From the NCBI RefSeq assembly GCF_036961565.1, contig NZ_JBAMDD010000021.1, forward strand, positions 3,274 to 67,273: DNA of 64,000 bases, written 5' to 3'. The translations under genes and the position numbers were made by a program. The notes under the pieces are model-generated. The model was not told where the DNA came from, ran no database searches, and saw only the letters and a program-made list of their open reading frames with translations. The stretch comes from Chitinimonas sp036961565 (GTDB lineage: Bacteria; Pseudomonadota; Gammaproteobacteria; Burkholderiales; Chitinimonadaceae). Of this stretch, positions 52,146 through 61,203 are shown piece after piece (within the stretch, counting starts at the first letter, position 1; the number at the start of each line of letters is the position of its first letter).

Positions 52146-53051
52146 CTAGCGCTTGGGCAAGGCCCACAGCAGCCCACGGGTAATCAGGGCAGGGAACACC
52201 GTCAGGTGATCTTCATCCTTGATGACTTCCGAGCGTATCGACAAGCCTGGATAGCCGCGCCCCTTCAATTGCAGCTCGAAGAGCTGCATGTCCTTCACCA
52301 TGTCGGTCTCTTTGGCGTAGCGGGGATTGTCCGAGCCGGGCTGTATTGCCTCGAAGGCGCCGGCCACCATCAGGACGCGGGCGGAGAGGTTCTTGTTGCT
52401 GGCGGCGTATTGGCGCTCGACGTCCAGCATATGGTAGCGGTCGTACCAGAGCGAGGGGCTGCCGAGGACATAGTAGTCAAAGGTGTCGGGCTTGCGGAAC
52501 AGCAGGTGCAGCCCCAGCAGCGAGCCGTAGGAGTGGCCGACATAGATCTTCTTGCTCATGTCGGCACGGTAGTGCTGGGCCACAAAGGGGATGACTTCCT
52601 CGCTGACAAAGCGGCCGTAGGATTCGGCTTGGCCATAGGGGCCCTCGGCCTGGCTGGGTCGACGGGTCTTCTTGAGCACGATATCGGTCGGTGTGTAGTC
52701 GCGGTTGCGGCTGGTGATCGGGCTGTCGCCCTTGGCATAGGACAAGCCAACCAGGATGACCTCGTCGAGATTGCGGCCATAGTCGTTGACCCGCCGATTG
52801 ATGCTGCGCACCAGCGGGAAGGCGTAGTTGGCGTCGGTCATGAACAGCACCGGGTAGCGTTTCTGCGTCTTGTGGTAGGACTCAGGTAGGCTGACAAAAA
52901 TCTCGTAGTCACGCGGCAGTATCCTGGACGGTACGCTGCGGACTTCGGTGTGTTCCAGGGTGTAGGGGCGGGGGGCGGTACTGGCCAGGGTGGGGGCCTG
53001 GATCAGTAGGCCGAGTGCGATCAGCAAGGGCGTGGTAGTGCGGTTCAGCAT
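52146..53051 (-). CDS. alpha/beta-hydrolase esterase, exported (IroE/Fes-like)
   Basis: The 301-residue protein has a signal (TPLLIALGLLIQAPTLAS) and an alpha/beta-hydrolase domain of the putative esterase family (PF00756). It includes YPVLFMTDANYAF, the nucleophile elbow GHSYGSL near residue 178, and a C-terminal His in DEDHLTV. Relatives cleave trilactone siderophores or other esters, but sequence alone does not prove this. It lies in the minus-strand group leading to the Anbu cluster; the next gene upstream begins 76 bases away. Confidence 0.87.
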   Translation of the reverse strand: MLNRTTTPLLIALGLLIQAPTLASTAPRPYTLEHTEVRSVPSRILPRDYEIFVSLPESYHKTQKRYPVLFMTDANYAFPLVRSINRRVNDYGRNLDEVILVGLSYAKGDSPITSRNRDYTPTDIVLKKTRRPSQAEGPYGQAESYGRFVSEEVIPFVAQHYRADMSKKIYVGHSYGSLLGLHLLFRKPDTFDYYVLGSPSLWYDRYHMLDVERQYAASNKNLSARVLMVAGAFEAIQPGSDNPRYAKETDMVKDMQLFELQLKGRGYPGLSIRSEVIKDEDHLTVFPALITRGLLWALPKR

Positions 53052-53127
53052 GGTGCTTTCTAGGTTTGTATCGGTAAAGGCGGGCGAATTTGGTTATGCA
53101 GGCCTGCTTATGGCGGCACGAACGCAG

Positions 53128-53607
53128 TCAGCCGGCGGGCTGGCGCCAGAGTTGCCGGGTGCCCAGGGCGTAGGCCATGCCGATGGTCAGGCAAAGCAAG
53201 GAGGTGATGACGAGGAAGGTATCGACACCCTGGCAGTTGCAGATATCGGCCAGGCGCTCGGGCTGCCACAGCATAAGCGGGATGAAACCGATACCGCGCA
53301 GCACCAGCACGGCTGCAATACCCAGCAGTACGGTGCGCTGCCACGGCAGGCGGCGCAGCATGCCGGCACCAGAGAAGGTATAGGCGGCGGCCAGCAGCAG
53401 GGCCAGGGCGATAACCAGGCAGCAGGCTACCGGATACCAATGCCCGGCCCTGGCCATGGCGACGAGCCCATCCGGCGCGCCAAAAAAGGCATACCAGTTG
53501 GGTCCACCAATGGGGATGGCGAGGTGCAGCAGGCTACCCGCCAGCGCGGCAATGCCAGCTGCAATCAGATAGAGGTTGGGTGCGCGCGTCCTGGCGGAAG
53601 ACTGCAT
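53128..53607 (-). CDS. four-span membrane protein, function unknown
   Basis: The 159-residue protein has four hydrophobic segments (LYLIAAGIAALAGSLLHLAI; YPVACCLVIALALLLAAAY; TVLLGIAAVLVLRGIGFIPL; FLVITSLLCLTIGMAYAL) and a short basic N-terminus. The GGPNWYAFFGAP loop after the first helix is distinctive. No family assigned. It starts 4 bases after the peptide-binding protein gene's stop, so they are co-transcribed. Confidence 0.75.
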   Translation of the reverse strand: MQSSARTRAPNLYLIAAGIAALAGSLLHLAIPIGGPNWYAFFGAPDGLVAMARAGHWYPVACCLVIALALLLAAAYTFSGAGMLRRLPWQRTVLLGIAAVLVLRGIGFIPLMLWQPERLADICNCQGVDTFLVITSLLCLTIGMAYALGTRQLWRQPAG

Positions 53608-53611
53608 GGCA

Positions 53612-55189
53612 TTACTTCCAGCGTAGCTGTTCCACCTTGAAGCTCTCGCCGGCCGTGGGTTCCACCCCCAGCAGCTTGCGGTCGTGTATCACCACCTGCA
53701 AGGGGTAGGTCAGGGTGGTAAAGGGGGCTTCATCAGACAGTATTTTCTGCACCTCCACATAGCGCTTGGCCCGATCAGCCTGCTTGGTGGCGACACGTGC
53801 GGCATCCAGGGCGGTATCGACCTGTGGGTTGCACCACTGGGCGAAGTTATAGCCGTTGCCGGCGGCATCGCAGCTGGCCAGGTTGCTGTAGAAACCATCG
53901 GGATCAAGCGCACCACTCCAGCCGCTGAGCAGGCTGGGTGCTTCGCCGGCGCGGGCTTTCTTGACCAGTTCAGTCCACTCCACGTTTACCAGGTTGAGTC
54001 TCACACCCAGCTTGGCCCAGTCGGCCTGTATCAGCTCGGCGGTCAGCTTGAAGTTGGGATTGGTGCCGGAACCACCTGGCCGCACCCACATTTCGGCTTC
54101 AAAGCCCTGGGGGTAGCCGGCCTCGGCCAAGAGCTTGCGCGCCCGGTTAAAGTCGGGCGCAGCAGGCCTGACTGCCTCCACGCCCCAAAGGCTGCGCGGT
54201 GAATAAGGCGTCGTGGCGATCTCGGCCCGGCCGTCGTACACGCTTTTGACGATGGCGGCGCGGTCTATGACCGATGCCAGTGCCTGGCGTACCCGCTTGT
54301 CGTCGAACGGTTTGCGGCCCACATTGAAAAACAGCTGGCTGCTGGATTGGATACGCAGCGGGGTGACTGCGAACTGGGCATGGCCATCAAAACGGGGCCG
54401 GTCTTGCGGCTTGATGGTGTCGGCGAGGTGGCATTCGCCGGCCAGCAGCTTTTGCGCCCGCACCGCCGGGTCGCTGACGGTGGCGATGATTAATTTATCG
54501 ATGGCCGGCTTTTGCCGCCAGTAACGGGGGTTGGCGTCATAACGCGCCTGGGCGCCCTTGTCGAACTTCTTCAACTGATATGGCCCGGTGCCTACCGGGT
54601 GGCTGCTGATCTGCAGCGGGGTGGCGGCTTTGTCGAGCTGCTTGCCGTATTCGGCCGAGACGATGGCCAGGGCAGGGTGGGCAAAGCGCTCCAGCAAGGG
54701 GGCATAGGGCTTGGTGAGTGTCAGCTTGACGGTGTGGTCGTCTATTTTTTCCACGCTCTTGAACAGGTTCTTCCAATCGCCTGAGTTGGCATAGGGGAAA
54801 CCTGCGGGCGCCGCCTTGGCGCCGGGGTGGCTGGGGTCGATCTGCCGTTGCAGGGTCCACAGCACATCGTCGGCATTGAAATCGCGGCTGGGTTTGAAAC
54901 TGTCGGTGCTATGCCACTTCACCCCGCGCCGTAGCTTGAAGGTGTAGACCAAGCCATCGGCCGAGATATCCCATTGGGCTGCCAGGCTGGGGGTGAACTT
55001 GAAGGGGCCGGGCAGGTATTCGATCAGGTTGTTGTAGAGCTTGGCTGCGGAGGCCGCATGGGTGGCGGTATTGGCGCTCTGTGCCGGGTCGAACCCATCC
55101 GGGTCGGCATCGGCACAGATGACCAGGGGCTTGGCGGCCAGTGCGCTGACGGTGGCAAGGGCCAACAGGGCCAGTCGGATGGTGTGCAT
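53612..55189 (-). CDS. peptide/nickel-type ABC solute-binding protein (family 5)
   Basis: The 525-residue protein has a signal (HTIRLALLALATVSALAAK) and a family 5 binding fold with the hallmarks CADADPDGFDPAQ, LAAQWDISADGLVYTFKLRRGVKWHS, the ADDVLWTLQRQ segment and KRYVEVQKILSDEAPF. It resembles DppA/SapA. No permease or ATPase gene is adjacent. It lies 68 bases downstream of the Anbu gene on the same strand and could supply peptides related to that system; this is speculative. Confidence 0.92.
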   Translation of the reverse strand: MHTIRLALLALATVSALAAKPLVICADADPDGFDPAQSANTATHAASAAKLYNNLIEYLPGPFKFTPSLAAQWDISADGLVYTFKLRRGVKWHSTDSFKPSRDFNADDVLWTLQRQIDPSHPGAKAAPAGFPYANSGDWKNLFKSVEKIDDHTVKLTLTKPYAPLLERFAHPALAIVSAEYGKQLDKAATPLQISSHPVGTGPYQLKKFDKGAQARYDANPRYWRQKPAIDKLIIATVSDPAVRAQKLLAGECHLADTIKPQDRPRFDGHAQFAVTPLRIQSSSQLFFNVGRKPFDDKRVRQALASVIDRAAIVKSVYDGRAEIATTPYSPRSLWGVEAVRPAAPDFNRARKLLAEAGYPQGFEAEMWVRPGGSGTNPNFKLTAELIQADWAKLGVRLNLVNVEWTELVKKARAGEAPSLLSGWSGALDPDGFYSNLASCDAAGNGYNFAQWCNPQVDTALDAARVATKQADRAKRYVEVQKILSDEAPFTTLTYPLQVVIHDRKLLGVEPTAGESFKVEQLRWK

Positions 55190-55257
55190 GGTGCTTCCTC
55201 TATCGTTTTATTGGTCTATCTGCCTCTGAGGGGCCAATACGGTATGGCCGAGGGCCA

Positions 55258-55989
55258 TCATTCAAACCAGTCGGCGTCAGGCAGCTTGGCAAACACCCGT
55301 CGCAGCCCTTCTCCCCAGCCACGCCGCAGCTTGTTGAAATAGGGGTCATCGCCATCAATGCGGTGCGGTGCCGCAGGTGCAAAGGTATCGGCGCCGTAGA
55401 GCAGCATGTCTATGGGCAAGCCCACTGACAGATTGCTGCGTATGGTGGAGTCAAACGAGATCAGCGTGCATTTGGCGGCCTCGGGCAGCGGTGTATCGCT
55501 GCGCACCACCCTGTCTATGATGGGCTTGCCGTACTTGGATTCCCCAATCTGGAAGTAGGGGGTGTCCTCGCAGGTCTCGATGAAATTGCCCTGCGGGTAG
55601 ACCTGGAACAGTCGTGTCGTCTCGCCCCGTATCTGCCCGCCCACGATAAAGTTGGCGCCAAAATCCACCCCCTGTCCCAGGGTGCCTTCACTGGCGTAGC
55701 GGGCCACCACTTCCTTGACCGTAGTGCCTACCAGGGCGGCTGCGTCATACAGGGTGGCGACATTGTGCAGATTGACCACATCGTCATCCAGCCGCTGCCG
55801 CAGCAGGCTCACCACGCTCTGGGTAGTGGCCAGGTTGCCGGCACTCAGCAGTACGATCAGTCTTTTGCCCGGCTGCTCGAACACATGCATCTTGCGGAAG
55901 GTGGCGATATGGTCAACCCCGGCATTGGTGCGGGAGTCGGAGGCGAACAGCAGGCCGGTATCCAGCCGCATGGCGACGCAATAGGTCAT
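55258..55989 (-). CDS. Anbu proteasome-like peptidase
   Basis: The 243-residue protein is an Anbu (ancestral beta-subunit, proteasome-type) family member: MTYCVAMRLDTGLLFASDSRTNAGVDHI at the N-terminus (Thr2 as candidate nucleophile), KRLIVLLSAGNLATTQ and GANFIVGGQIRGETTRLFQVYPQGNFIE. Anbu forms proteasome-like assemblies of uncertain substrate. It is usually encoded with a transglutaminase-like protein, an alpha-E protein and a circularly permuted ATP-grasp protein, all of which are found at 56615-60999. A divergent hypothetical gene separates it from them. Confidence 0.94.
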   Translation of the reverse strand: MTYCVAMRLDTGLLFASDSRTNAGVDHIATFRKMHVFEQPGKRLIVLLSAGNLATTQSVVSLLRQRLDDDVVNLHNVATLYDAAALVGTTVKEVVARYASEGTLGQGVDFGANFIVGGQIRGETTRLFQVYPQGNFIETCEDTPYFQIGESKYGKPIIDRVVRSDTPLPEAAKCTLISFDSTIRSNLSVGLPIDMLLYGADTFAPAAPHRIDGDDPYFNKLRRGWGEGLRRVFAKLPDADWFE

Positions 55990-56085
55990 GGCGTGGCGTA
56001 AGTCAGTAGAATGACAGGCAGTTTAACGGGATGCGCGGCGCTGTGGGCAAGACGCGCGTATATCCCAGTTCGGTGGGAAGGCAAT

Positions 56086-56598
56086 ATGTCTATGTGGCAA
56101 CACGGTGTGGTATCGATGGGTGGCGCACGTGCGGCCGTCTTGGGTCTGCTGGTCGCAGCGCTATCGCCCCTGGCCTGCGCTGCAGGCTCGATAGATGAGG
56201 ACAATGCCTATTTCCGCAAGATCATGGTCCCTATCATTGAAGATGCTAAAGGGCGCGACATCGCGAAGCGCTGCCAGAAACGCTACGACGCCCGCGCCCT
56301 ATCGCAATACGAATCGTGGACGGGGGGGCAATATGATGTGTTTGTGCATCCCTACAAGCAGCTGGATCTCTACATCACCAGCGAGATGAAGGTTAAGGAC
56401 GCAAAGGTGGCGGCGCAGGTGAAGGCGGCCCTGCTTGATCGCGTCGAGCGGGGGGCTGTGCAATACAACGACAGGCTAGGTAGGGACCGCGTCCTGTTGC
56501 GCTGCCGAAACTTCTTGTCGTACATCGCCTATGTCGAATCCAGTGCGCGAGGTAAGCCTTACGACTTCGATGGCTTGATGCGCGTCGTCCCCTACTGA
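56086..56598 (+). CDS. hypothetical exported protein inside the Anbu cluster
   Basis: The 170-residue protein has a signal peptide (about residues 10-34, ending SPLACA-AG), then a charged, mostly helical domain with a conserved-looking DAKGRDIAKRCQKRYDARALSQYESW stretch and two later Cys. It reads opposite to its neighbours, between Anbu and the transglutaminase gene. The ATG at 56086 follows GGGAAGG; an earlier start at 56011 is rejected. No family recognised. It is 16 bases from the convergent transglutaminase stop. Confidence 0.72.
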   Translation: MSMWQHGVVSMGGARAAVLGLLVAALSPLACAAGSIDEDNAYFRKIMVPIIEDAKGRDIAKRCQKRYDARALSQYESWTGGQYDVFVHPYKQLDLYITSEMKVKDAKVAAQVKAALLDRVERGAVQYNDRLGRDRVLLRCRNFLSYIAYVESSARGKPYDFDGLMRVVPY

Positions 56599-56614
56599 CA
56601 GCGGCTTGGCATCA

Positions 56615-57421
56615 TCACTGATCCTGCCCATGTGCGGCCTGCGTTACTCGCGCCACCGCATGCAGGCTTTCACCGCCGCCACCCTGCCGCATTCCCCTTA
56701 CCGGGCAGGCATCCAGATAATCGAGCCCCACGGCCAGCGGGACATGGCGGTTGCCGGCCAGGCATTGGTTGCTGACATCGAATCCCAGCCAGCCATCATC
56801 CAGCCAGGCCTCCACCCAGGCGTGGCTGGCCACATGCTCTGCGTCGGCCGCCAGGTAGCCACTGACGTAGCGGGCCGGGATGCCCAGCAGGCGGCAGCAG
56901 GCTGCATAGACATGGGCGTGGTCCTGGCACACACCGCGCGACTGGGCAAAGGCATCGGCCGCAGCGGTGGCAACATCCGTGCTGCCGGGGGTGTAGGGCA
57001 TGCGTTCTCCCACGGCCTGCATTAGTGTTGTCAGGCCGGCCTGCCGGTTTGCTGCCACGGCCGCCTGGTGCTGCCGGGCAAAGTCCTGCAGGGCGGCATC
57101 GGCATGGGTCAATGGCGAATCGCGCAGGAACAGCTGTGGCGGCAGACTATCGTCGCGCATGGGGGAGGGCGCTGCGTCCGATGTCTCGACCACCCCGGTG
57201 GCATGCAGGCGGATTTCGCTATGTGGTTTGTCCAGTGTCAGCACATGCAGCACATTGCCATAGGCATCCAGGCCGCGCGCAGCCTGTGCGGGCAGGGTAA
57301 GTTGCCACTCGATGACGCGCACGCGATCAGACGGCCGTGGCGTCAGCCGCAGGTACTGGGTGCTGCGGGCCACCGGGCTGTCGTAGCGGTACAGCGTCTC
57401 GTGATCTATGGCCAGGTGCAT
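56615..57421 (-). CDS. transglutaminase-like cysteine protease family protein
   Basis: The 268-residue protein has the bacterial transglutaminase N-terminal beta region (IDHETLYRYDSPVARSTQYLRLTPR) and core with the triad C165 (GVCQDHAHVYAACCR), H200 (SHAWVEAWL) and D215 (FDVSNQ). This form accompanies Anbu, alpha-E and ATP-grasp genes and is thought to cut or form isopeptide bonds. The ATG at 57421 follows GGGAGGAAA. It is 103 bases downstream of the acetyltransferase gene in the same direction. Confidence 0.93.
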   Translation of the reverse strand: MHLAIDHETLYRYDSPVARSTQYLRLTPRPSDRVRVIEWQLTLPAQAARGLDAYGNVLHVLTLDKPHSEIRLHATGVVETSDAAPSPMRDDSLPPQLFLRDSPLTHADAALQDFARQHQAAVAANRQAGLTTLMQAVGERMPYTPGSTDVATAAADAFAQSRGVCQDHAHVYAACCRLLGIPARYVSGYLAADAEHVASHAWVEAWLDDGWLGFDVSNQCLAGNRHVPLAVGLDYLDACPVRGMRQGGGGESLHAVARVTQAAHGQDQ

Positions 57422-57524
57422 GGGTTTTCCTCCCGGTAAATAGGCACCAACCTGCATGCCGGGCCGCCTGTCGCGTGCGAACAGATAGACGGTGGCATGG
57501 GCTGGTGCGTTTTATGGCGTGGGC

Positions 57525-58022
57525 CTATTCCAGCTGTAGCTGCCAGTAGGCCACGTCTATCCAGCGGTCGTGTTTCAGGCCCACTCGCTCGAAGCAGGCT
57601 ACCGGCTTGAAGCCCAGCTTCTCGTGCAAGGCCACGCTGGCGGGGTTGGGCAGTGCTACTCCGCCGATCACGGTGCGCAGGCCTGCCTCCCTGAGCCGTA
57701 TCAGCAGCGCCTGGTACAAGCGGGTACCCAAGCCTCGGCCGCTGGCATCGGGTGCCAGGTAGACCGAGCTCTCCACGGCAAAACGGTAGGCCGAGCGAGC
57801 GCGCCACTTGGTGGCGTAGGCATAACCCAGCAAGCGCCCGCCCTGCTCCGCCACCAGCCAGGGCAGCCCGGCGGCCTGTACATCGGCTACCCGCCGCGCC
57901 ATCTCCTCGGCCGGGACGGGCACCTCCTCAAACGAAATGGTGGTCTCCATCACATAGACCGAATAAATCGCTGCCAAGACCTTGGCATCGGCCTCGGTGG
58001 CATCACGTATTACCACTTCCAT
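57525..58022 (-). CDS. PAT-type GNAT N-acetyltransferase
   Basis: The 165-residue protein is of the phosphinothricin/methionine-sulfoximine acetyltransferase type: MEVVIRDATEADAKVLAAIYSVYV, the YRFAVESSVYLAPDASGRGLGTRLYQ acetyl-CoA loop and ALPNPASVALHEKLGFK. It is in the Anbu cluster, 1 base after the alpha-E gene. Substrate unknown; acetylation of an amine made or released by this pathway is a possibility. Confidence 0.9.
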   Translation of the reverse strand: MEVVIRDATEADAKVLAAIYSVYVMETTISFEEVPVPAEEMARRVADVQAAGLPWLVAEQGGRLLGYAYATKWRARSAYRFAVESSVYLAPDASGRGLGTRLYQALLIRLREAGLRTVIGGVALPNPASVALHEKLGFKPVACFERVGLKHDRWIDVAYWQLQLE

Positions 58023-58023
58023 C

Positions 58024-58992
58024 TTAATTTGCCTCCAGGTAAGCGGCCCGTATGGCCTCGCCCAGCCGGGCCGAGCGGGTCAGAAAGCCGGTCAGCCAGT
58101 CATGCAGGCCCTGGGCCATGATTTCGTCCACCGAGCCGTATTCCAGCTGCACGGCCAGCTTGCCAGCCAGTTGTTTGACATGCCGGCCGGCATCCAGTGC
58201 GCCTTCGGCGGCTTCTATCTGCGGCAGGATGGCCCGTATCTCGTCACAGCAGGCGCGCAGCGAGCGCGGCACGTCAGGCCGCAGTATCAGCAGCTCGGTC
58301 ACCCGGCGGCCATCCAGGCTGTCGCGATAGGCTGCGTGATAGGCCTCGAAGGCCGAGAGCGAGCGCAGCAGCGCGCTCCAGGCATAAAAATCGGGGGCGC
58401 TCTCTGCGGGCGCGTCCACCGGCATCAGGTTGGCCTGGGCGGGCGCAATCAGCTGGGATTTCACATCCAGCAGGCGGGCGGTATTGTCGGCCCGCTCGAT
58501 AAAGGTGCCAAGGCGGATAAAACAGTAGGCGTCATTGCGTTGCAAGGTGCCGTAGGTAGCGCCGCGGAACAGGTGGGAGCGCTCCTTCACCCAGTCAAAA
58601 AACGCCGATACGCTGGGTATGCCGCGACGCGGCATCTCCTTGGCTTCTAGCCAGCTGGCGTTGATGGCCTCCCACATCTCCGCCGTGATCTGGCCGCGCA
58701 CGGCATGGGCGTTCTCGCGGGCAAAGCGCAGGCAGCTCAGTACCGAGGCCGGGTTGTCCAGATCCAGCGCCATGAAGTTGAACAACTGCTCTGAATCGAG
58801 CTTGTGGTGGCGGGCGTGGAAAGCATCCAGCGAGCCGGTGACGGCCAGCGGCGCGGCCAGCTCGGTCAGCGCACCGCGCGATTGCGGCAGCAGCGACAGC
58901 GAGTGGGTCACATCCAGCATGCGCACCAGGTTTTCGGCGCGCTCCAGATAGCGGCTCATCCAGTACAGTTGCGAGGCAGTGCGCGACAGCAT
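58024..58992 (-). CDS. alpha-E domain-containing protein
   Basis: The 322-residue all-helical protein has the alpha-E signature: MLSRTASQLYWMSRYLERAENLVRMLDVTH, then ARENAHAVRGQITAEMWEAIN and FIRLGTFIERADNTARLLDVK. Alpha-E proteins partner with circularly permuted ATP-grasp ligases and transglutaminases. It abuts an acetyltransferase gene on each side (0 and 1 base). Predicted role: structural or catalytic part of a peptide-ligating complex. Confidence 0.93.
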   Translation of the reverse strand: MLSRTASQLYWMSRYLERAENLVRMLDVTHSLSLLPQSRGALTELAAPLAVTGSLDAFHARHHKLDSEQLFNFMALDLDNPASVLSCLRFARENAHAVRGQITAEMWEAINASWLEAKEMPRRGIPSVSAFFDWVKERSHLFRGATYGTLQRNDAYCFIRLGTFIERADNTARLLDVKSQLIAPAQANLMPVDAPAESAPDFYAWSALLRSLSAFEAYHAAYRDSLDGRRVTELLILRPDVPRSLRACCDEIRAILPQIEAAEGALDAGRHVKQLAGKLAVQLEYGSVDEIMAQGLHDWLTGFLTRSARLGEAIRAAYLEAN

Positions 58993-59571
58993 TCAGGCCT
59001 CGCTCTCGGCCACCACGGCCAGCGGCACCAGGCTACGGTCTATCAGCTGCTTGTAATAGATGGCCGTGGGATGCAGCGTGCCATCTGGGCTGGCGGCATA
59101 GTCCGGTATCTCGCCCACGCGGGTGTAGCCCAGCGATAGGTATAGGCCCTCGGCGCCGGAGCCTGCCTCGGTATCGAGGTAGAGCATGCCGCGCTCCAGC
59201 TTGCGCGCCATGCCTTCCAGTGCTGCCATCAGCAGGCTGGCGATACCCTGGCCGCGCCAGCGGCTATGTACCATCAGCTTGCAGACCTCGGCCCGGTTGC
59301 GGCCATTGGCACGGGGGCAGGTCTGTAGCTGAACGGTGCCGACCACCTGCTCGCCGGCGCGAGCTACCCACAGCAGGGTGGCGCTATCCTCCATATCAGC
59401 CAGCACACCCAGCCAGTAAGCGTGGGCCTGCGCCAGCTCCAGCGGGGCCAGAAAACCGATACTGGCGCCGTGGTTGACGGTATCCATCAGCAGACCGGTC
59501 AGGTCGGGCAACAGGCCCGATGCCATGGCGGGGCTGATACGTTCAATCTTGATGTCGATGTGCGCGTTCAT
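58993..59571 (-). CDS. GNAT family N-acetyltransferase
   Basis: The 192-residue protein has a GNAT fold with KLMVHSRWRGQGIASLLMAALEGMARK as the acetyl-CoA loop and LYLSLGYTRVGEIPDYAASPDG near the end. It fills the space between the ATP-grasp gene and the alpha-E gene with no gap at either end, so it is translated with them. Substrate unknown. A second, different acetyltransferase sits two genes later. Confidence 0.9.
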   Translation of the reverse strand: MNAHIDIKIERISPAMASGLLPDLTGLLMDTVNHGASIGFLAPLELAQAHAYWLGVLADMEDSATLLWVARAGEQVVGTVQLQTCPRANGRNRAEVCKLMVHSRWRGQGIASLLMAALEGMARKLERGMLYLDTEAGSGAEGLYLSLGYTRVGEIPDYAASPDGTLHPTAIYYKQLIDRSLVPLAVVAESEA

Positions 59572-60999
59572 TCAGGCCTCCAATACCCAAGTGTCTTTTG
59601 TACCGCCGCCTTGTGACGAATTGACCACCAGCGAACCTGCCTTGAGCGCCACGCGAGTCAGGCCGCCGGCCACCATGGTGGTTTCCCGGCCGGTCAGCAC
59701 AAAGGGGCGCAGGTCGATATGGCGCGGCGCGATGCCGCTCTCCACGAACGTGGGGCAACTGGACAGGCACAGGGTGGGCTGGGCGATATAGTTGGCGGGG
59801 TTGGCCCGCACCCGCAGGCGGAAATCCTCCACCTCGGCCGCCGTCGAGGCTGGCCCGACCAGCATGCCGTAGCCCCCTGCGCCATGTACTTCCTTTACCA
59901 CCAGTTCGGCCATATGGGTCAGCACATGGTCCAGTTCGGCCGGCTTGCGGCACTGCCAGGTCGGTACGTTGTGCAGTATCGGCTCCTCGCCCAGGTAGAA
60001 GCGGATCATCTCCGGTACGTAAGGGTAGATGGACTTGTCGTCGGCGACACCGGTGCCGATAGCATTGGCCAGGATCAGATTGCCCTGCTTGTAGACCGAC
60101 AAAAGCCCCGGCACACCCAGCATGGAGTCGGCGCGGAAGGCCAGCGGGTCCAGAAAGGCATCGTCTATGCGGCGGTAGATGACATCCACCCGGCGAGGGC
60201 CGACGGTGGTGCGCATATACAGGTAGTCATCCTTCACGAACAAATCCTGCCCCTCCACCAGCTCCACGCCCATCTGCTGGGCCAGGAAGGCATGCTCGAA
60301 ATAGGCCGAGTTGAACGGGCCGGGTGTCAGCACCACTACGGTAGGGCTATCCGCTACACTGGCGTGGCGCAGGGTGTTCAGCAGCAAGGTAGGGTAGTGT
60401 GCTACAGGCGCCACCGGGTATTGGGCAAACAGCTCGGGAAACAGCCGCATCATCATCTTGCGGTTCTCCAGCATATAGCTGACGCCTGATGGCACCCGCA
60501 GGTTGTCCTCCAGCACGTAGTAGCCGCCGTCGGCATGGCGTATCAGGTCTACCCCTGTGATATGGGCGTAGATGCCATGGGGTAGATCCAGCCCCTGCAT
60601 GGCTGGCTGATACTGCGCATTGGCAAATACCTGCTCCGCCGGCACAAGGCCGGCCTTGATGATCTCGTGGCCGTGATAGATGTCCCACAGAAAGCGATTG
60701 AGCGCGCTAACCCGCTGCCGCAGGCCCGCTTCCAGCATCTGCCACTCGCTGGCCGGCACGATGCGCGGCACCGTATCAAACGGTATCAGGCGCTCGGCAC
60801 CGGCTTCGTCGCCGTACACGGCGAAGGTAATGCCCACCTTGTGGAATAACAGATCGGCCTCCGCTCGCTTCTTGGCCAGCGCTTCGGGTGTCTGCGCATG
60901 CAGCCAATTGGCAAAAGGCTGATAGTGCGGGCGGATAGCCCCACTGGGCAGCAGCATCTCATCGTGGTGCGATGGTGCGGGGAGGGTAAGGGCGTGCAT
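59572..60999 (-). CDS. circularly permuted ATP-grasp type 2 protein
   Basis: The 475-residue protein matches the circularly permuted ATP-grasp type 2 family: DEMLLPSGAIRPHYQPFANWL, the VFANAQYQPAMQGLDLPHG segment, YYVLEDNLRVPSGVSYMLENRKMM, VVLTPGPFNSAYFEHAFLA, and the C-terminal LVVKEVHGAGGYGMLVGP lysine-bearing nucleotide loop. It should form an amide or peptide bond using ATP. It leads the Anbu-type operon. The ATG at 60999 follows AGGGAG; an upstream in-frame start at 61071 is rejected. Confidence 0.95.
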   Translation of the reverse strand: MHALTLPAPSHHDEMLLPSGAIRPHYQPFANWLHAQTPEALAKKRAEADLLFHKVGITFAVYGDEAGAERLIPFDTVPRIVPASEWQMLEAGLRQRVSALNRFLWDIYHGHEIIKAGLVPAEQVFANAQYQPAMQGLDLPHGIYAHITGVDLIRHADGGYYVLEDNLRVPSGVSYMLENRKMMMRLFPELFAQYPVAPVAHYPTLLLNTLRHASVADSPTVVVLTPGPFNSAYFEHAFLAQQMGVELVEGQDLFVKDDYLYMRTTVGPRRVDVIYRRIDDAFLDPLAFRADSMLGVPGLLSVYKQGNLILANAIGTGVADDKSIYPYVPEMIRFYLGEEPILHNVPTWQCRKPAELDHVLTHMAELVVKEVHGAGGYGMLVGPASTAAEVEDFRLRVRANPANYIAQPTLCLSSCPTFVESGIAPRHIDLRPFVLTGRETTMVAGGLTRVALKAGSLVVNSSQGGGTKDTWVLEA

Positions 61000-61203
61000 A
61001 TGGGCTCCCTGGATGGTCTCACCCACCTTACGCAAGGGTTGTGCCGGGTGAGATCTGCCTTTATATACCAAAGACTTAGCCCAGGGTGCTGGCGAGGTAG
61101 GCCGGATGTGTGCACTGACTTGGTGCGTGCGAGCGACTACGGGTGCAGGGCGGTGAGCGTGTCTGCCCTGTGAGCTGGGCGCGTTGTCTGGCCGGCGCGA
61201 CGG

